Source: an uncultured Ruminococcus sp. (GTDB taxonomy: Bacteria > Bacillota > Clostridia > Oscillospirales > Acutalibacteraceae). From it: a DNA stretch of 6,093 bases. Location of the stretch: positions 1 to 6,093 of the forward strand of contig CACYBZ010000010.1 of assembly GCA_902772795.1 (NCBI GenBank), given 5' to 3'. The position numbers and the translations under genes are program-made. Positions 1 to 6,093 of the stretch are shown piece by piece. How positions within the stretch are numbered: position 1 is the stretch's first letter; the number at the start of each line of letters is the position of its first letter. Under the pieces are notes generated by a model. The model saw only the letters and a list, made by a program, of their open reading frames with translations, searched no databases and was not told the DNA's origin.

Positions 1-43
1 TATAGGAAATAATCCGAACGAAGTGAGCCATAAAAGTTTTTGT

Positions 44-119
44 CTGACTTTTTTCAAAAAGTCAGTGGGGTCAAGGGGCAACGCCCCTTGGCAGGATTTT
101 TAAGGGCGAAGCCCTTAAA
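44..119. repeat. Stack of three perfect hairpins at the 3' end of lon
   Basis: Three inverted repeats follow one another closely. The first is at 44-65 (CTGACTTTT paired with AAAAGTCAG, 9 bp, 4-base loop). The second is at 72-90 (CAAGGGGC paired with GCCCCTTG, 8 bp, 3-base loop). The third is at 99-119 (TTTAAGGGC paired with GCCCTTAAA, 9 bp, 3-base loop). The last contains the lon stop codon. GGGG at 67-70 could also pair with CCCC at 84-87, so the middle hairpin has an alternative fold. None is followed directly by a U-run on either strand, so none is a textbook intrinsic terminator. The compact GC-core palindromes resemble multicopy intergenic palindromic elements, but copy number cannot be seen in this window. 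Confidence 0.75.
99..119 (-). terminator. Hairpin over the lon stop codon, possible lon 3' end
   Basis: A perfect 9-bp stem with a 3-base loop in the lon transcript includes the UAA stop codon (positions 115-117) in one arm. It could mark or protect the 3' end of the lon mRNA, perhaps with the second hairpin at 72-90. The downstream bases read AAUCCUGCC rather than a U-run, so factor-independent termination exactly here is doubtful. The palindrome is plain in the sequence; its function is inferred. Confidence 0.35.
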
Positions 120-2544
120 CTGTTAATTCTGATGTGGCAGTTTCAGTACCTGACGCTGTGTTTTTCTTTGACGACTTTTTCGGTTTCTTTCCTTTCGCCA
201 GAGCAATATCCAGAACTTCCCCGATATGCGTAACACTTCTGAACTCCACCGCTTCCTTTACCACGGGGTCAACTTCATAAAGGTCGGGTACGTTATCCTC
301 CGGAATAATCACTGTCTTGACACCCACACGATAGGCTGCCATCGTCTTTTCTTTCAATCCACCTATAGGCAGTACACGACCTCTCAATGTGATTTCTCCT
401 GTCATGGCAACGTCCTGCCTGACAGGAATATCGGTCAATGCGGAAATAATGGCTGTCGTCATGGTAATTCCCGCTGAGGGTCCGTCTTTCGGTACAGCAC
501 CTTCGGGAGCGTGTATGTGAATGTCTTTCTTTTTGTAAAATTCACTGTCAAACTTATATTTCTCTGCCATGCCTCTGGCACAGCTTAATGCAATTTTAGC
601 GGATTCCTTCATAACATCGCCCAGTGAACCTGTCAGTTCTATTTTTCCTGTACCGTCCAGCAAAGCGACTTCTATCGGCAAGGTTGTTCCCCCTACCGAT
701 GTCCATGCCAGACCGTTGACAATACCTACCATGTCTTCTTCTTCAATCGTTTCGGGCTTGTATTTCCTTGGTCCTAAAAATTCTTCTATGTTTTTCAACG
801 TAACGGAAATTTTATAATTTTCGTCCTCTACAATATGCACCGCTGTTTTTCGGAGCAGATCATTGATACGTCGTTCCAGATTTCTTACGCCTGCTTCTCT
901 GGTATAACTGTCGATAAGGTCATACATGGCATTTTTCGTGATTTTGAACTGCGTTGACTTGATTCCGCTGTTCTTGAGGGATTTCGGCACAAGATGTTTG
1001 CTGGCAATATTGAACTTCTCCTGACGGGTGTAGCTGTCAATCTGAATAATATCCATTCTGTCAATCAGGGGTTCGGGAATGGCGGAATAATCGTTGGCAG
1101 TGGCAATGAAAAATACCCGGCTTAAATCATAAGGTATGTCAATATAATGGTCGGTGAAAGCGTGATTCTGTTCACTGTCCAGCACTTCCAGCAAAGCAGA
1201 AGTAGGGTCGCCTTTATAGTCATTGCCCAGTTTATCAATTTCGTCAAGAATAATAACAGGGTTGGACGTTTCGGCTAATCTGATGGCGTTCATAATCCGT
1301 CCCGGCATAGACCCGATATAAGTACGTCTGTGTCCCCTGATTTCCGATTCGTCATGCACACCGCCCAACGCAATACGCTGACATTTACGGTTAATCGCCT
1401 TGGCTATGGATTGGGCAATAGATGTCTTGCCTACGCCCGGAGGGCCGACAAAACAAAGAATCTGTCCTTTGACATCAGGAGATAATTTTCTGATGGCCAG
1501 TGTTTCCAGAATACGGTCTTTGACTTTGGTCAGACCATAATGATTCTTTTCCAGTACGCTTTTCGCTTTTTTGATGTCGATGACTTCATCATCAAACGTA
1601 TTCCACGGCAGTTCCAGACAAGTATCAAGATAAGTGTGAATAACATTGGCTTCCTGCGACCCGAACGGTAAAGCTGAAAGTCTGTCACATTCTTTCAGTA
1701 ATACTTTCTCAATGCTTTTATCCAGTTTCAGCGATTTGATTTTGTCCATATATTCCTTGATGTCGGAATCGGGTTCTTCAACGCCGTTGAGTTCTTCCTC
1801 CAGCACTTTGAGCTGTTCTCTGAGATAATATTCACGCTGATGTTCGTCAATTTTTTCACGGGTCATTCTGTTGACGGATTCTTCAACTTCCAGTACGAAA
1901 GTTTCTTCAAGAACACTGTCAATCACTGTTTCCAGACGTTCTTCAACGTCTACCGCTTCCAGAATTTCCTGTTTCTCTTCATAGTCCATTCGGGTATTCC
2001 CTGCAATACAGTCACAGATTTTACCTGAATTCTTGGCAACCGCAATACGGTAGACAATGTCAGGCGGAAAATTCGGAACAAGAGCAATGTATTTTTCAAA
2101 AAGGTCTTTCAGCGAACGCACAAGGGCTTTTTCAACGGATTTATCCGCAACGGGAATATCTTCCAGTTTCTCAATTTCCGCTTTCAGAAAGTCATTTTTT
2201 CCTGTGGCTGACGTTCCCCCGATGATTCTGGCTCTGTATTTGCCCTCTATGACGATTCTGACAACATCTTCGGGTTGTCTGACAATCTGACGGATTTCCG
2301 CTACTGTACCGATTTCGTACAAATCACCGATGTCAGGGGCATCAACGTCCATTTCACGCTGGGCAACCACCAGAATTCTGCGGTCATGATTCATGGCGTT
2401 TTCCAGTGCCAATGCGGATATCTTTCTGCCCACATCAAAATGCACCAGCATTTCCGGAAATACCACCATGCCCCTGAGTGCCAGCACAGGTAATTCTTCT
2501 GTCTTGACGGTTTTGACTTTTTCTTCTTCTTGTATTTTTTCCAT
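115..2544 (-). CDS. lon: ATP-dependent Lon protease (LonA, endopeptidase La)
   Basis: This is a cytosolic ATP-driven protease that unfolds and degrades misfolded proteins and short-lived regulators, built as a homohexamer with ATPase and peptidase on one chain. The 809 residues comprise an N-terminal substrate-recognition domain (about 18-215, opening with [13 protein letters not shown]), a helical linker (about 220-300), an AAA+ module and the protease domain (about 605-782). Walker A is GPPGVGKT at 367-374 and Walker B is at 430-435 (D434, E435). The pore loop YIGSMPG is at 409-415, sensor 1 is N484, the arginine finger is R496 and sensor 2 is R554. The Ser-Lys dyad is S690 (in PKDGPSAG) and K733, with the usual spacing of 43. 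The ATG has AAAAGGAG six bases upstream. A Lys/Ser/Thr-rich tail of 26 residues (784-809) follows the conserved domain, and the stop codon lies in a hairpin. It is last in the cluster, 149 bases after clpX. There is no membrane segment, so it is not LonB-like. Confidence 0.98.
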   Translation of the reverse strand: MEKIQEEEKVKTVKTEELPVLALRGMVVFPEMLVHFDVGRKISALALENAMNHDRRILVVAQREMDVDAPDIGDLYEIGTVAEIRQIVRQPEDVVRIVIEGKYRARIIGGTSATGKNDFLKAEIEKLEDIPVADKSVEKALVRSLKDLFEKYIALVPNFPPDIVYRIAVAKNSGKICDCIAGNTRMDYEEKQEILEAVDVEERLETVIDSVLEETFVLEVEESVNRMTREKIDEHQREYYLREQLKVLEEELNGVEEPDSDIKEYMDKIKSLKLDKSIEKVLLKECDRLSALPFGSQEANVIHTYLDTCLELPWNTFDDEVIDIKKAKSVLEKNHYGLTKVKDRILETLAIRKLSPDVKGQILCFVGPPGVGKTSIAQSIAKAINRKCQRIALGGVHDESEIRGHRRTYIGSMPGRIMNAIRLAETSNPVIILDEIDKLGNDYKGDPTSALLEVLDSEQNHAFTDHYIDIPYDLSRVFFIATANDYSAIPEPLIDRMDIIQIDSYTRQEKFNIASKHLVPKSLKNSGIKSTQFKITKNAMYDLIDSYTREAGVRNLERRINDLLRKTAVHIVEDENYKISVTLKNIEEFLGPRKYKPETIEEEDMVGIVNGLAWTSVGGTTLPIEVALLDGTGKIELTGSLGDVMKESAKIALSCARGMAEKYKFDSEFYKKKDIHIHAPEGAVPKDGPSAGITMTTAIISALTDIPVRQDVAMTGEITLRGRVLPIGGLKEKTMAAYRVGVKTVIIPEDNVPDLYEVDPVVKEAVEFRSVTHIGEVLDIALAKGKKPKKSSKKNTASGTETATSELTV

Positions 2545-2550
2545 AAAATG

Positions 2551-2558
2551 CTCCTTTT
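2551..2558 (-). promoter_or_regulatory. lon ribosome binding site
   Basis: AAAAGGAG on the minus strand stands six bases before the lon ATG and fixes that start. I found no convincing -35/-10 pair between the hairpin at 2638-2665 and this site. The best -10-like string, TATATT at 2559-2564, touches the ribosome binding site and is too close to serve as a promoter for this start. Confidence 0.85.
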
Positions 2559-2637
2559 AATATAAGGACTTCTGTTCCTTAACCAGCCTGCAAACTTCTT
2601 TGAAATTCTCAGGGAAAACAGAAAATAACATTAATGA

Positions 2638-2665
2638 AGGCTGTAACTCCATTCAGTTACAGCCT
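2638..2665 (-). terminator. Hairpin between clpX and lon, probable terminator or attenuator
   Basis: AGGCTGTAACT pairs perfectly with AGTTACAGCCT (11 bp, 6-base loop), 28 bases after the clpX stop codon. In the clpX transcript the stem is followed by a loosely U-rich stretch, UCAUUAAUGUUAUUUUC, which is interrupted by A, C and G. On the plus strand the following bases are not U-rich, so the likely direction is that of clpX. A weaker 5-bp hairpin (2665-2677, TCTGA/TCAGA) abuts its upstream side. I read it as a leaky intrinsic terminator or 3'-end stabiliser that lowers lon expression relative to clpX. With no clear lon promoter after it, full termination seems unlikely. Confidence 0.6.
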
Positions 2666-2693
2666 CTGATTTTCAGAACAGATTGGTTACTTC

Positions 2694-3956
2694 TCAATTA
2701 TCGGATTTCTTTCTTTCCTGATTGCGTATAATCGTTACGATTGACGGGTCTTTGACGGTTTCCGCAGAAATAATGACTTTCTCTACAGTAACGTCGGACG
2801 GAATCGTAAACATCAAATCCATCAGTATATGCTCCATGATGGAACGCAATCCCCTCGCCCCTGTATTCTCTTCCTGTGCCTTTTCGGCAATTGCCTCCAA
2901 CGCCTCTTTTTCAAATTCAAGGGTCACATTGTCAAGTGCAAAGATGTTCTGATACTGCTTGACAAGTGAGTTCTTCGGTTCGGTAAGAATTTTGATGAAT
3001 CCCTCTTTATCTATCGCATTGAGATGGGTAATAACGGGAAGTCTGCCTATCAGTTCGGGAATTAACCCGTATTTGACGAGGTCATGCGGTATGATGTTTT
3101 TCATCCAGTCGGTTTCCTTGGCAAGCTGTCCTTTGGATTTTACGTCAGCACCGAAACCGATAGATGAACTGGAAATTCTTTTCTCCATCGTCCGTTCAAG
3201 ACCGTCAAAAGCTCCTCCGCAGATAAAGAGAATGTCTTTGGTATTGATAGGAATACATTCCTGCTGAGGATGTTTTCTGCCTCCCTGTGGCGGAACATTC
3301 GCCACCGTTCCTTCAAGAATTTTAAGCAATGCCTGCTGTACCCCCTCCCCGCTGACATCTCGGGTAATTGAGGGGTTCTCTGACTTTCGGGAAATCTTGT
3401 CTATCTCATCAATATAGATAATTCCCTGTTCGGCACTCTTGATATCAAAGTCTGCCGCCTGTATCAGTCGCAGTAAGATGTTTTCCACGTCCTCACCGAC
3501 ATATCCCGCCTGTGTGAGTGTCGTGGCATCGGCAATGGCAAACGGTACATTGAGTATCTTCGCCAACGTCTGGGCTAAGAACGTCTTTCCTGTACCTGTC
3601 GGCCCGACCATCAGAACATTACTTTTGACAAAATCCTTGTCAGTACCTGTATTGTGTTTGATTCTTTTATAGTGGTTGTATACGGCTACACAAAGTGTTT
3701 TTTTAGCATCATCTTGCCCGACAACATATTCGTCAAGTCTGGCTTTTATCTGTTCAGGCTTGAGTAACTCTTCTTTTTGACTGAAATAGTCACTGTAATC
3801 CTTGTCAGACGCACTATCTCCGAGTATATCCTGACACTGTCTGACACACTGCTCACAAATAAACACCCCGTTGCCTTCGATTATCCGCCCGACCTGACTC
3901 TGCGTGCGGTTACAAAAAGAACAGCGTACTGTCTTTCTTTCAGCTTTGCCTGCCAT
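2694..3956 (-). CDS. clpX: ATP-dependent Clp protease ATP-binding subunit ClpX
   Basis: ClpX is the hexameric AAA+ unfoldase that recognises degradation tags, unfolds the protein and threads it into ClpP. The 420 residues match the usual family length. The zinc-binding domain has C12, C15, C34 and C37. The ATPase core has Walker A GPTGTGKT (118-125), Walker B ending D183-E184, pore loop GYVGED (151-156), RKH loop (227-229), arginine finger R305 and sensor 2 GAR (366-368). The ClpP-docking IGF loop is at 266-268, so it should pair with the ClpP encoded just upstream. The ATG at 3954-3956 has AAAGGAG seven bases before it. The short tail ends KKSDN with a TGA stop. It lies 49 bases after clpP, with no promoter evident between them, which suggests cotranscription. 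Nothing is missing or truncated. Confidence 0.98.
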   Translation of the reverse strand: MAGKAERKTVRCSFCNRTQSQVGRIIEGNGVFICEQCVRQCQDILGDSASDKDYSDYFSQKEELLKPEQIKARLDEYVVGQDDAKKTLCVAVYNHYKRIKHNTGTDKDFVKSNVLMVGPTGTGKTFLAQTLAKILNVPFAIADATTLTQAGYVGEDVENILLRLIQAADFDIKSAEQGIIYIDEIDKISRKSENPSITRDVSGEGVQQALLKILEGTVANVPPQGGRKHPQQECIPINTKDILFICGGAFDGLERTMEKRISSSSIGFGADVKSKGQLAKETDWMKNIIPHDLVKYGLIPELIGRLPVITHLNAIDKEGFIKILTEPKNSLVKQYQNIFALDNVTLEFEKEALEAIAEKAQEENTGARGLRSIMEHILMDLMFTIPSDVTVEKVIISAETVKDPSIVTIIRNQERKKSDN

Positions 3957-3963
3957 ACTACAA

Positions 3964-3970
3964 CTCCTTT
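3964..3970 (-). promoter_or_regulatory. clpX ribosome binding site
   Basis: AAAGGAG (preceded by GG) sits seven bases before the clpX ATG on the minus strand and supports that start. It lies within the 49-base gap after the clpP stop codon, which shows neither a terminator hairpin nor a clear promoter. Confidence 0.85.
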
Positions 3971-4005
3971 CCTGCTGAAAATGTTAACGGCTCTGCTATA
4001 CAATA

Positions 4006-4599
4006 TTATCGTTGCATAACCTTATCAATAAGACCATACTCACAGGCTTCCTGAGCAGACATGAAATTATCTCTGTCTGTATCTTTTTCGATAACTTCTA
4101 TCGGCTGTCCTGTGTTGGCGGATAAAATACCGTTGAGTCTTCCTTTGATTCTGTCGATGTAGTTGGCGTGTATCATAATGTCGGACGCCTGTCCCTGAAA
4201 TCCGCCTAAAGGCTGATGTATCATGATATCGGCATTGGGTAAAGCATAACGCTTTCCTTTTGTACCTGACGACAACAGAAATGCTCCCATACTTGCTGCC
4301 ATACCCATACAAATCGTGGATACGTCACATTTGATATACTGCATGGTATCGTAAATCGACATTCCTGCCGTTACCGAACCGCCCGGACTGTTGATATAAA
4401 GGGAAATGTCCTTTGTCGGATCCTGACTTTCCAGATACAGAAGCTGTGCTACAACGATACTTGCCGATGCGTCATTGACTTCTCCTGTCAGCATGACAAT
4501 TCTTTCCCCTAAAAGACGGGAAAATATATCGTATGAACGCTCTCCTCTGCTGGTCTGTTCGATGACATAGGGTACAAGATTGCTGTTGATGATATCCAT
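4006..4599 (-). CDS. clpP: ATP-dependent Clp protease proteolytic subunit ClpP
   Basis: ClpP is the serine peptidase that stacks as two heptameric rings into a closed chamber and degrades chains delivered by ClpX or another Clp ATPase. The 197 residues match the family norm. The catalytic triad is S103 (in GMAASMG), H128 (in MIHQP) and D177 (in DTDRDNF), with the usual spacings of 25 and 49. The glycine-rich SPGGSVTAG strand (71-79) that forms the oxyanion region is intact. There is no export signal; a few N-terminal residues may be removed on maturation, as in other ClpP proteins. The start at 4597-4599 has GGAAAGGA ten bases upstream. It follows tig by 114 bases and precedes clpX by 49, so peptidase and partner unfoldase are probably made together. 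No CtsR-type operator is seen. This is the active-type ClpP, with no sign of the degenerate paralogues found in some bacteria. Confidence 0.98.
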   Translation of the reverse strand: MDIINSNLVPYVIEQTSRGERSYDIFSRLLGERIVMLTGEVNDASASIVVAQLLYLESQDPTKDISLYINSPGGSVTAGMSIYDTMQYIKCDVSTICMGMAASMGAFLLSSGTKGKRYALPNADIMIHQPLGGFQGQASDIMIHANYIDRIKGRLNGILSANTGQPIEVIEKDTDRDNFMSAQEACEYGLIDKVMQR

Positions 4600-4609
4600 T
4601 TGTAATCAT

Positions 4610-4617
4610 TCCTTTCC
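4610..4617 (-). promoter_or_regulatory. clpP ribosome binding site
   Basis: GGAAAGGA on the minus strand lies ten bases before the clpP ATG, slightly further than the other three genes' sites (six to eight) but acceptable. Upstream, TATGAT (minus strand, about 4673-4678) resembles a -10 box but has no matching -35, so a separate clpP promoter is unproven. Confidence 0.7.
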
Positions 4618-4691
4618 AAAATATAGGCCATTTGGTAAGTCCCCGAAACTTTCGCCACGTTTGCCTCTTTTAATCATAGACGGATTTGACG

Positions 4692-4717
4692 ATAATTATT
4701 CACCGAAAAATAATTAT
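4692..4717. repeat. A/T-only palindrome overlapping the tig stop codon
   Basis: ATAATTATT (4692-4700) and AATAATTAT (4709-4717) form a perfect 9-bp inverted repeat with an 8-base loop. The downstream arm on the plus strand contains the tig stop codon (4714-4716). The stem is entirely A/T and no U-run follows it in the tig transcript, so it is a poor terminator. It might be a protein-binding site, an mRNA end structure, or chance in AT-rich DNA. Confidence 0.5.
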
Positions 4718-5997
4718 GATTTATTGGCTCTTTCTTTGACAAAGTTCATTGCCTTGTCTACGGCAATATCTTTCTTGAGTCCCTCTGTCGGAATAGCTTC
4801 TTTGACTTTGTCAACTTCCATTTTATAAGCTTCTGCCAGTTTATCATATTCGGCATTCAGTTCTTCTTCGCTGACTTCGTTGAAGCCCTGCTTCTCAGCG
4901 ATTTTTTCCAAAGCCAGTCTTAATTTGACTCTCTTTTCTGCCTGCGGTCTGTAGGTTTCCAGTATACTTTCCTTTGTCATTCCGAAATACCTGATATAGG
5001 TTTCCAGATCCATGCCCTGTGAACGCAGACGCATATCGAAATCTCTCAGCATATCGTTTGCTGCATTATCATACATGACTTCGGGAATTTCAGCCTGTAC
5101 CAGTTCGCAGAGTTTCTCAATAAGCTGATTTTCCATATCGCTGTCACATTCCTTCTGCAATCTTTCAGCGATGGTTGCTTTCAATTCTTCTTTATATTCG
5201 TCAAGGGTTTCCTTGTCGCTTACGTCTTTGACAAATTCATCGTCAACTTCGGGAAGCTCCTTGGCTTTGATTTCGTGCAATGTGATTTTGAACTCGCTCG
5301 CTTTTCCCTTGAGATTCTCTGCCTGATAGTCTTCGGGGAAAGTTACGTTAATCGAAAATTCTTCGCCTGTGTTGTGTCCCTCAACCTGCTCCTCAAAACC
5401 GGGAATGAACTGTCCGCTGCCCAGTGTCAGATTAAAGTTCTCTGCTTTTCCGCCGTCAAATGCTTCGCCGTCTACAAAACCTTCAAAGTCGATGACAACG
5501 GTGTCGCCGTTCTGTGCGGGTCTGTCTTCTACAGTAACCATTCTGCTGTTTCTGTCTCTTACTTTCTCGATTTCTTCGTTAATCAGTTCTTCTGTGACTT
5601 CGGTAGGCTTCAGTACAACACTGATTCCTTCGTAATCATTGATATCTACTTCTTCAGGTCTGACGAATACGACTGCTTTGAAACGCAATCCTTCTTTGCC
5701 GACTTCCTCTACTTCAACGCTGTCAACACCGACAACATCAAGTTTTGCCTCGTCAATCGCATCGGTAAGGGCTGACGGATAAAGATTCTTGATAGCATCA
5801 TCGTAAAAAACATCTTCACCATACATTTTTTCTATGATAGCCTTAGGGGCTTTTCCTTTACGGAAACCGGGAATATTGATTTTCTTGACTTCCTTACGGT
5901 AAACTCTGGTGACTTCATCGTTGAATACTTTTCCCTCAACCTCAACGACGACTTCATATTTGTTCGTATCTGCTTTATTTGTAGATTTCAAACTCAT
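4714..5997 (-). CDS. tig: Trigger factor, ribosome-associated chaperone and peptidyl-prolyl isomerase
   Basis: Trigger factor binds the ribosome near the peptide exit, shields nascent chains and catalyses proline cis/trans isomerisation. The 427 residues fit the family (about 425-435). The N-terminal ribosome-binding domain (about 10-120) has the signature GFRKGKAP at 44-51, whose F45-R46-K47 matches the ribosome-docking FRK of the family. The FKBP-type isomerase domain (about 158-249) includes NGDTVVIDFEGFVDGEAFDG and the GSGQFIPGFE segment (193-202). The C-terminal helical chaperone domain runs from about 250 to the end and is rich in charged residues. The ATG has AGGAGG eight bases upstream and a strong promoter before that. 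It is the first gene of the cluster. No frameshift or missing domain is seen. Confidence 0.98.
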   Translation of the reverse strand: MSLKSTNKADTNKYEVVVEVEGKVFNDEVTRVYRKEVKKINIPGFRKGKAPKAIIEKMYGEDVFYDDAIKNLYPSALTDAIDEAKLDVVGVDSVEVEEVGKEGLRFKAVVFVRPEEVDINDYEGISVVLKPTEVTEELINEEIEKVRDRNSRMVTVEDRPAQNGDTVVIDFEGFVDGEAFDGGKAENFNLTLGSGQFIPGFEEQVEGHNTGEEFSINVTFPEDYQAENLKGKASEFKITLHEIKAKELPEVDDEFVKDVSDKETLDEYKEELKATIAERLQKECDSDMENQLIEKLCELVQAEIPEVMYDNAANDMLRDFDMRLRSQGMDLETYIRYFGMTKESILETYRPQAEKRVKLRLALEKIAEKQGFNEVSEEELNAEYDKLAEAYKMEVDKVKEAIPTEGLKKDIAVDKAMNFVKERANKS

Positions 5998-6005
5998 TTC
6001 TATTT

Positions 6006-6011
6006 CCTCCT
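6006..6011 (-). promoter_or_regulatory. tig ribosome binding site
   Basis: A perfect AGGAGG on the minus strand lies eight bases before the tig ATG. It is the strongest of the four ribosome binding sites here, in keeping with the high abundance expected of trigger factor. Confidence 0.92.
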
Positions 6012-6032
6012 GAAATATGCTAAGTGTTGTCC

Positions 6033-6061
6033 ATTATAACATAACAAATTTTTTTTTTCCA
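6033..6061 (-). promoter_or_regulatory. Housekeeping-type promoter for tig and probably the cluster
   Basis: On the minus strand a perfect -10 box, TATAAT (6033-6038), carries the extended -10 dinucleotide TG at 6040-6041 (TGTTATAAT). Seventeen bases upstream is TGGAAA (6056-6061), a 4-of-6 match to TTGACA. An A10 run (6049-6058) fills part of the spacer and the end of the -35. Transcription would start near 6026, giving a leader of roughly 28 bases with the AGGAGG inside it. There is no room for a riboswitch, and I see no CIRCE or CtsR operator near it. The -10 call is strong; the -35 is weak. Confidence 0.8.
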
Positions 6062-6093
6062 TAGCTAATTATGAAAAAATTGTAAAATTATGA

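Noticed and set aside
1..43. Possible gene end or promoter at the left edge
   Set aside because: The 43 bases contain no supported coding frame or promoter pair and are too short to judge without the flanking sequence.
2499..2520. CtsR-like pair on the minus strand, AGTCAAAACCGTCAAG
   Set aside because: The spacing between the two GTCAA cores is one base short of the CtsR heptad repeat, the match is imperfect, and it lies inside lon, encoding the repeated VKTVKT near the N-terminus.
4673..4678. TATGAT as the -10 box of a separate clpP promoter
   Set aside because: No acceptable -35 hexamer lies 16-18 bases upstream, so the single box in AT-rich DNA is not enough.
226..4828. Other plus-strand open frames of 60-102 codons and two short minus-strand frames (3140-3358, 4067-4312)
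   Set aside because: All overlap the four conserved genes in other frames, and their products resemble no known protein.
5275..5775. A 166-codon open frame on the plus strand opposite tig
   Set aside because: It lies wholly antisense to a clear trigger factor gene, shows no recognisable domain, and its cysteine- and phenylalanine-rich product is typical of a shadow frame. I also see no good ribosome binding site before it.
115..5997. A novel or accessory system hidden among the protease genes
   Set aside because: All four genes match well-known families along their full length with intact catalytic residues and in a well-known order, and no extra gene fits in the gaps of 49-149 bases.

Overview
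The window holds one complete, minus-strand cluster of four cytosolic protein quality-control genes, in transcription order tig (trigger factor), clpP (protease subunit), clpX (unfoldase) and lon (LonA protease). All four are full length and carry every catalytic or nucleotide-binding residue I could check. I see no tRNA, rRNA, CRISPR array, transposase or phage gene, and no previously undescribed system. The novelty, such as it is, lies in the short intergenic stretches.

Organism: the base composition is moderately AT-rich, the ribosome binding sites are strong and purine-rich (AGGAGG, AAAGGAG), and Lon and trigger factor have N-termini of the clostridial type. I infer a Gram-positive anaerobe of the Bacillota, most likely Clostridia and perhaps a Ruminococcus-like member of the Oscillospiraceae. 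The genus is a guess from sequence style and was not tested by a search. The order tig-clpP-clpX-lon is well known from several bacterial phyla, E. coli included.

Layout, read right to left with transcription: 5998-6093 holds the tig leader, with an extended -10 promoter and an A10 tract. tig lies at 4714-5997. A 114-base gap (4600-4713) holds an A/T-only palindrome that runs into the tig stop codon and the clpP ribosome binding site. clpP lies at 4006-4599. A 49-base gap holds the clpX ribosome binding site. clpX lies at 2694-3956. A 149-base gap holds an 11-bp hairpin that may be a terminator or attenuator, then the lon ribosome binding site. lon lies at 115-2544. Positions 44-119 are a stack of three perfect hairpins, one of which contains the lon stop codon. 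In positions 1-43 I see no gene. No stretch longer than 300 bases lacks a gene.

How the genes work together: trigger factor meets nascent chains at the ribosome exit and helps them fold. ClpX unfolds tagged or damaged proteins and feeds them into the ClpP chamber. Lon is a self-contained ATP-dependent protease for misfolded and short-lived regulatory proteins. The only convincing promoter is a housekeeping-type one before tig, so the simplest reading is an operon starting there, with lon possibly insulated by the hairpin after clpX. I found no CtsR or CIRCE operator.
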